Positions 63,680 through 64,000 of a DNA stretch of 64,000 nt are shown here, one piece after another. How positions within the stretch are numbered: the stretch's first letter is position 1; every line of letters starts with the position of its first letter. The stretch covers positions 3,417,001-3,481,000 of the forward strand of contig NZ_CP152052.1 of NCBI RefSeq assembly GCF_038637725.1. Reading direction: 5' to 3'. This DNA comes from Psychrobacillus sp. FSL H8-0483. Lineage in GTDB: Bacteria > Bacillota > Bacilli > Bacillales_A > Planococcaceae. The translations under genes and the position numbers were made by a program. The notes under the pieces are model-generated. The model did no database searches. It saw nothing but the letters and a program-made list of their open reading frames with translations, and was not told where the DNA came from.

Positions 63680-64000
63680 TTATCCGAATCGACCTGTTAC
63701 ATAATCTTCTGTTCTTTGATCCTGTGGCGTAGAGAAAATTTTATCTGTATCATCGTATTCAACGATTTCTCCATTTAAGAAAAACGCTGTTTTATCAGAG
63801 ATTCGCGCAGCTTGTTGCATATTATGAGTAACAATAACAATTGTATAATCTTTTTTCAAGTTTGTGATTAGTTCTTCTACTTTTAACGTAGAAATTGGGT
63901 CCAATGCGGAAGTAGGCTCGTCCATTAATATAACATCTGGTTTCATTGCAATCGCACGTGCAATACAAACACGTTGTTGCTGACCACCAGACAAACCTAG
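63680..64000 (-). CDS. pstB: Phosphate ABC transporter ATPase, 3' part
   Basis: The C-terminal 106 residues of PstB; the frame is open at the window edge. Visible: signature [16 protein letters not shown], Walker [16 protein letters not shown], the H-loop [13 protein letters not shown] and the typical ending [10 protein letters not shown]. Energises the PstSCA phosphate importer; phoU follows. Confidence 0.95.
   Translation of the reverse strand, partial: LGLSGGQQQRVCIARAIAMKPDVILMDEPTSALDPISTLKVEELITNLKKDYTIVIVTHNMQQAARISDKTAFFLNGEIVEYDDTDKIFSTPQDQRTEDYVTGRFG

Overview
The window comes from a low-GC Gram-positive bacterium of the Bacillaceae/Planococcaceae type (Psychrobacillus-, Lysinibacillus- or Sporosarcina-like; genus is inference). 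The evidence is the gene repertoire (HemAT, xpt-pbuX, queT, dapA, dapF, nrnB, opuD, a YurR-like oxidase, YwaF and YitT membrane proteins), strong GGAGG ribosome binding sites with frequent TTG/GTG starts, and three classic Firmicute riboswitches (guanine, preQ1-I, lysine). It is ordinary chromosome. I see no rRNA, tRNA, CRISPR array, prophage or intact transposase gene. Most genes lie on the minus strand.

Layout. 0-5 kb: partial MFS exporter, the heme aerotaxis sensor HemAT, and xpt-pbuX under a guanine riboswitch. 5-7 kb: repeat-rich stretch, a small unknown protein and a HAD phosphatase. 7-11 kb: an operon of an S66 peptidase, a YurR-type FAD oxidoreductase and a soluble PAS chemoreceptor, then dapF. 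11-18 kb: cell-wall and housekeeping genes (LysM-3D protein, Nudix, luciferase-like monooxygenase, polysaccharide deacetylase, MBL lipoprotein with DUF3006) and queT under a preQ1 switch. 18-24 kb: a Cache chemoreceptor with a sigma-D promoter, a ring-cleaving dioxygenase behind an MhqR-like operator, ornithine cyclodeaminase, an MHS-type transporter and a divergent XRE-cupin regulator. 24-39 kb: small enzymes and stress genes, including a PadR-DUF2812 pair with a 32-bp operator, a PLD-like protein with altered HKD motifs, a small PLA2-like protein, SRPBCC proteins, a stand-alone RNase J and a DNA-alkylation repair protein. 39-43 kb: a run of small membrane or unknown genes separated by related spacer repeats. 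43-51 kb: a two-domain isoprenoid synthase, an unknown gene with an OpuD betaine transporter, a divergent copper-amine-oxidase-like protein, and NrnB. 52-54 kb: dapA under a lysine riboswitch and a second luciferase-like monooxygenase. 54-64 kb: a heterodimeric ABC exporter pair, DUF1456, a DHA2 efflux pump whose tetR is decayed, YitT, phoU and the 3' part of pstB.

Intergenic space is full of small repeats: a 154-bp element predicted to fold into a long hairpin plus a three-way junction (two copies), a MITE-like family with GGGGCTGTCC ends, GC-rich extragenic palindromes, GGTGCCTGGCACC-type REP cores and decaying gene ends. Several gene relics (tetR, uspA, nrnB fragment) show active gene decay.

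Best candidates for new biology are the fused class I isoprenoid enzyme (43321-45705), the amine-oxidase-like protein with a rewritten cofactor motif (48602-50248), the 154-bp structured repeat, and the repeat-spaced array of small genes.
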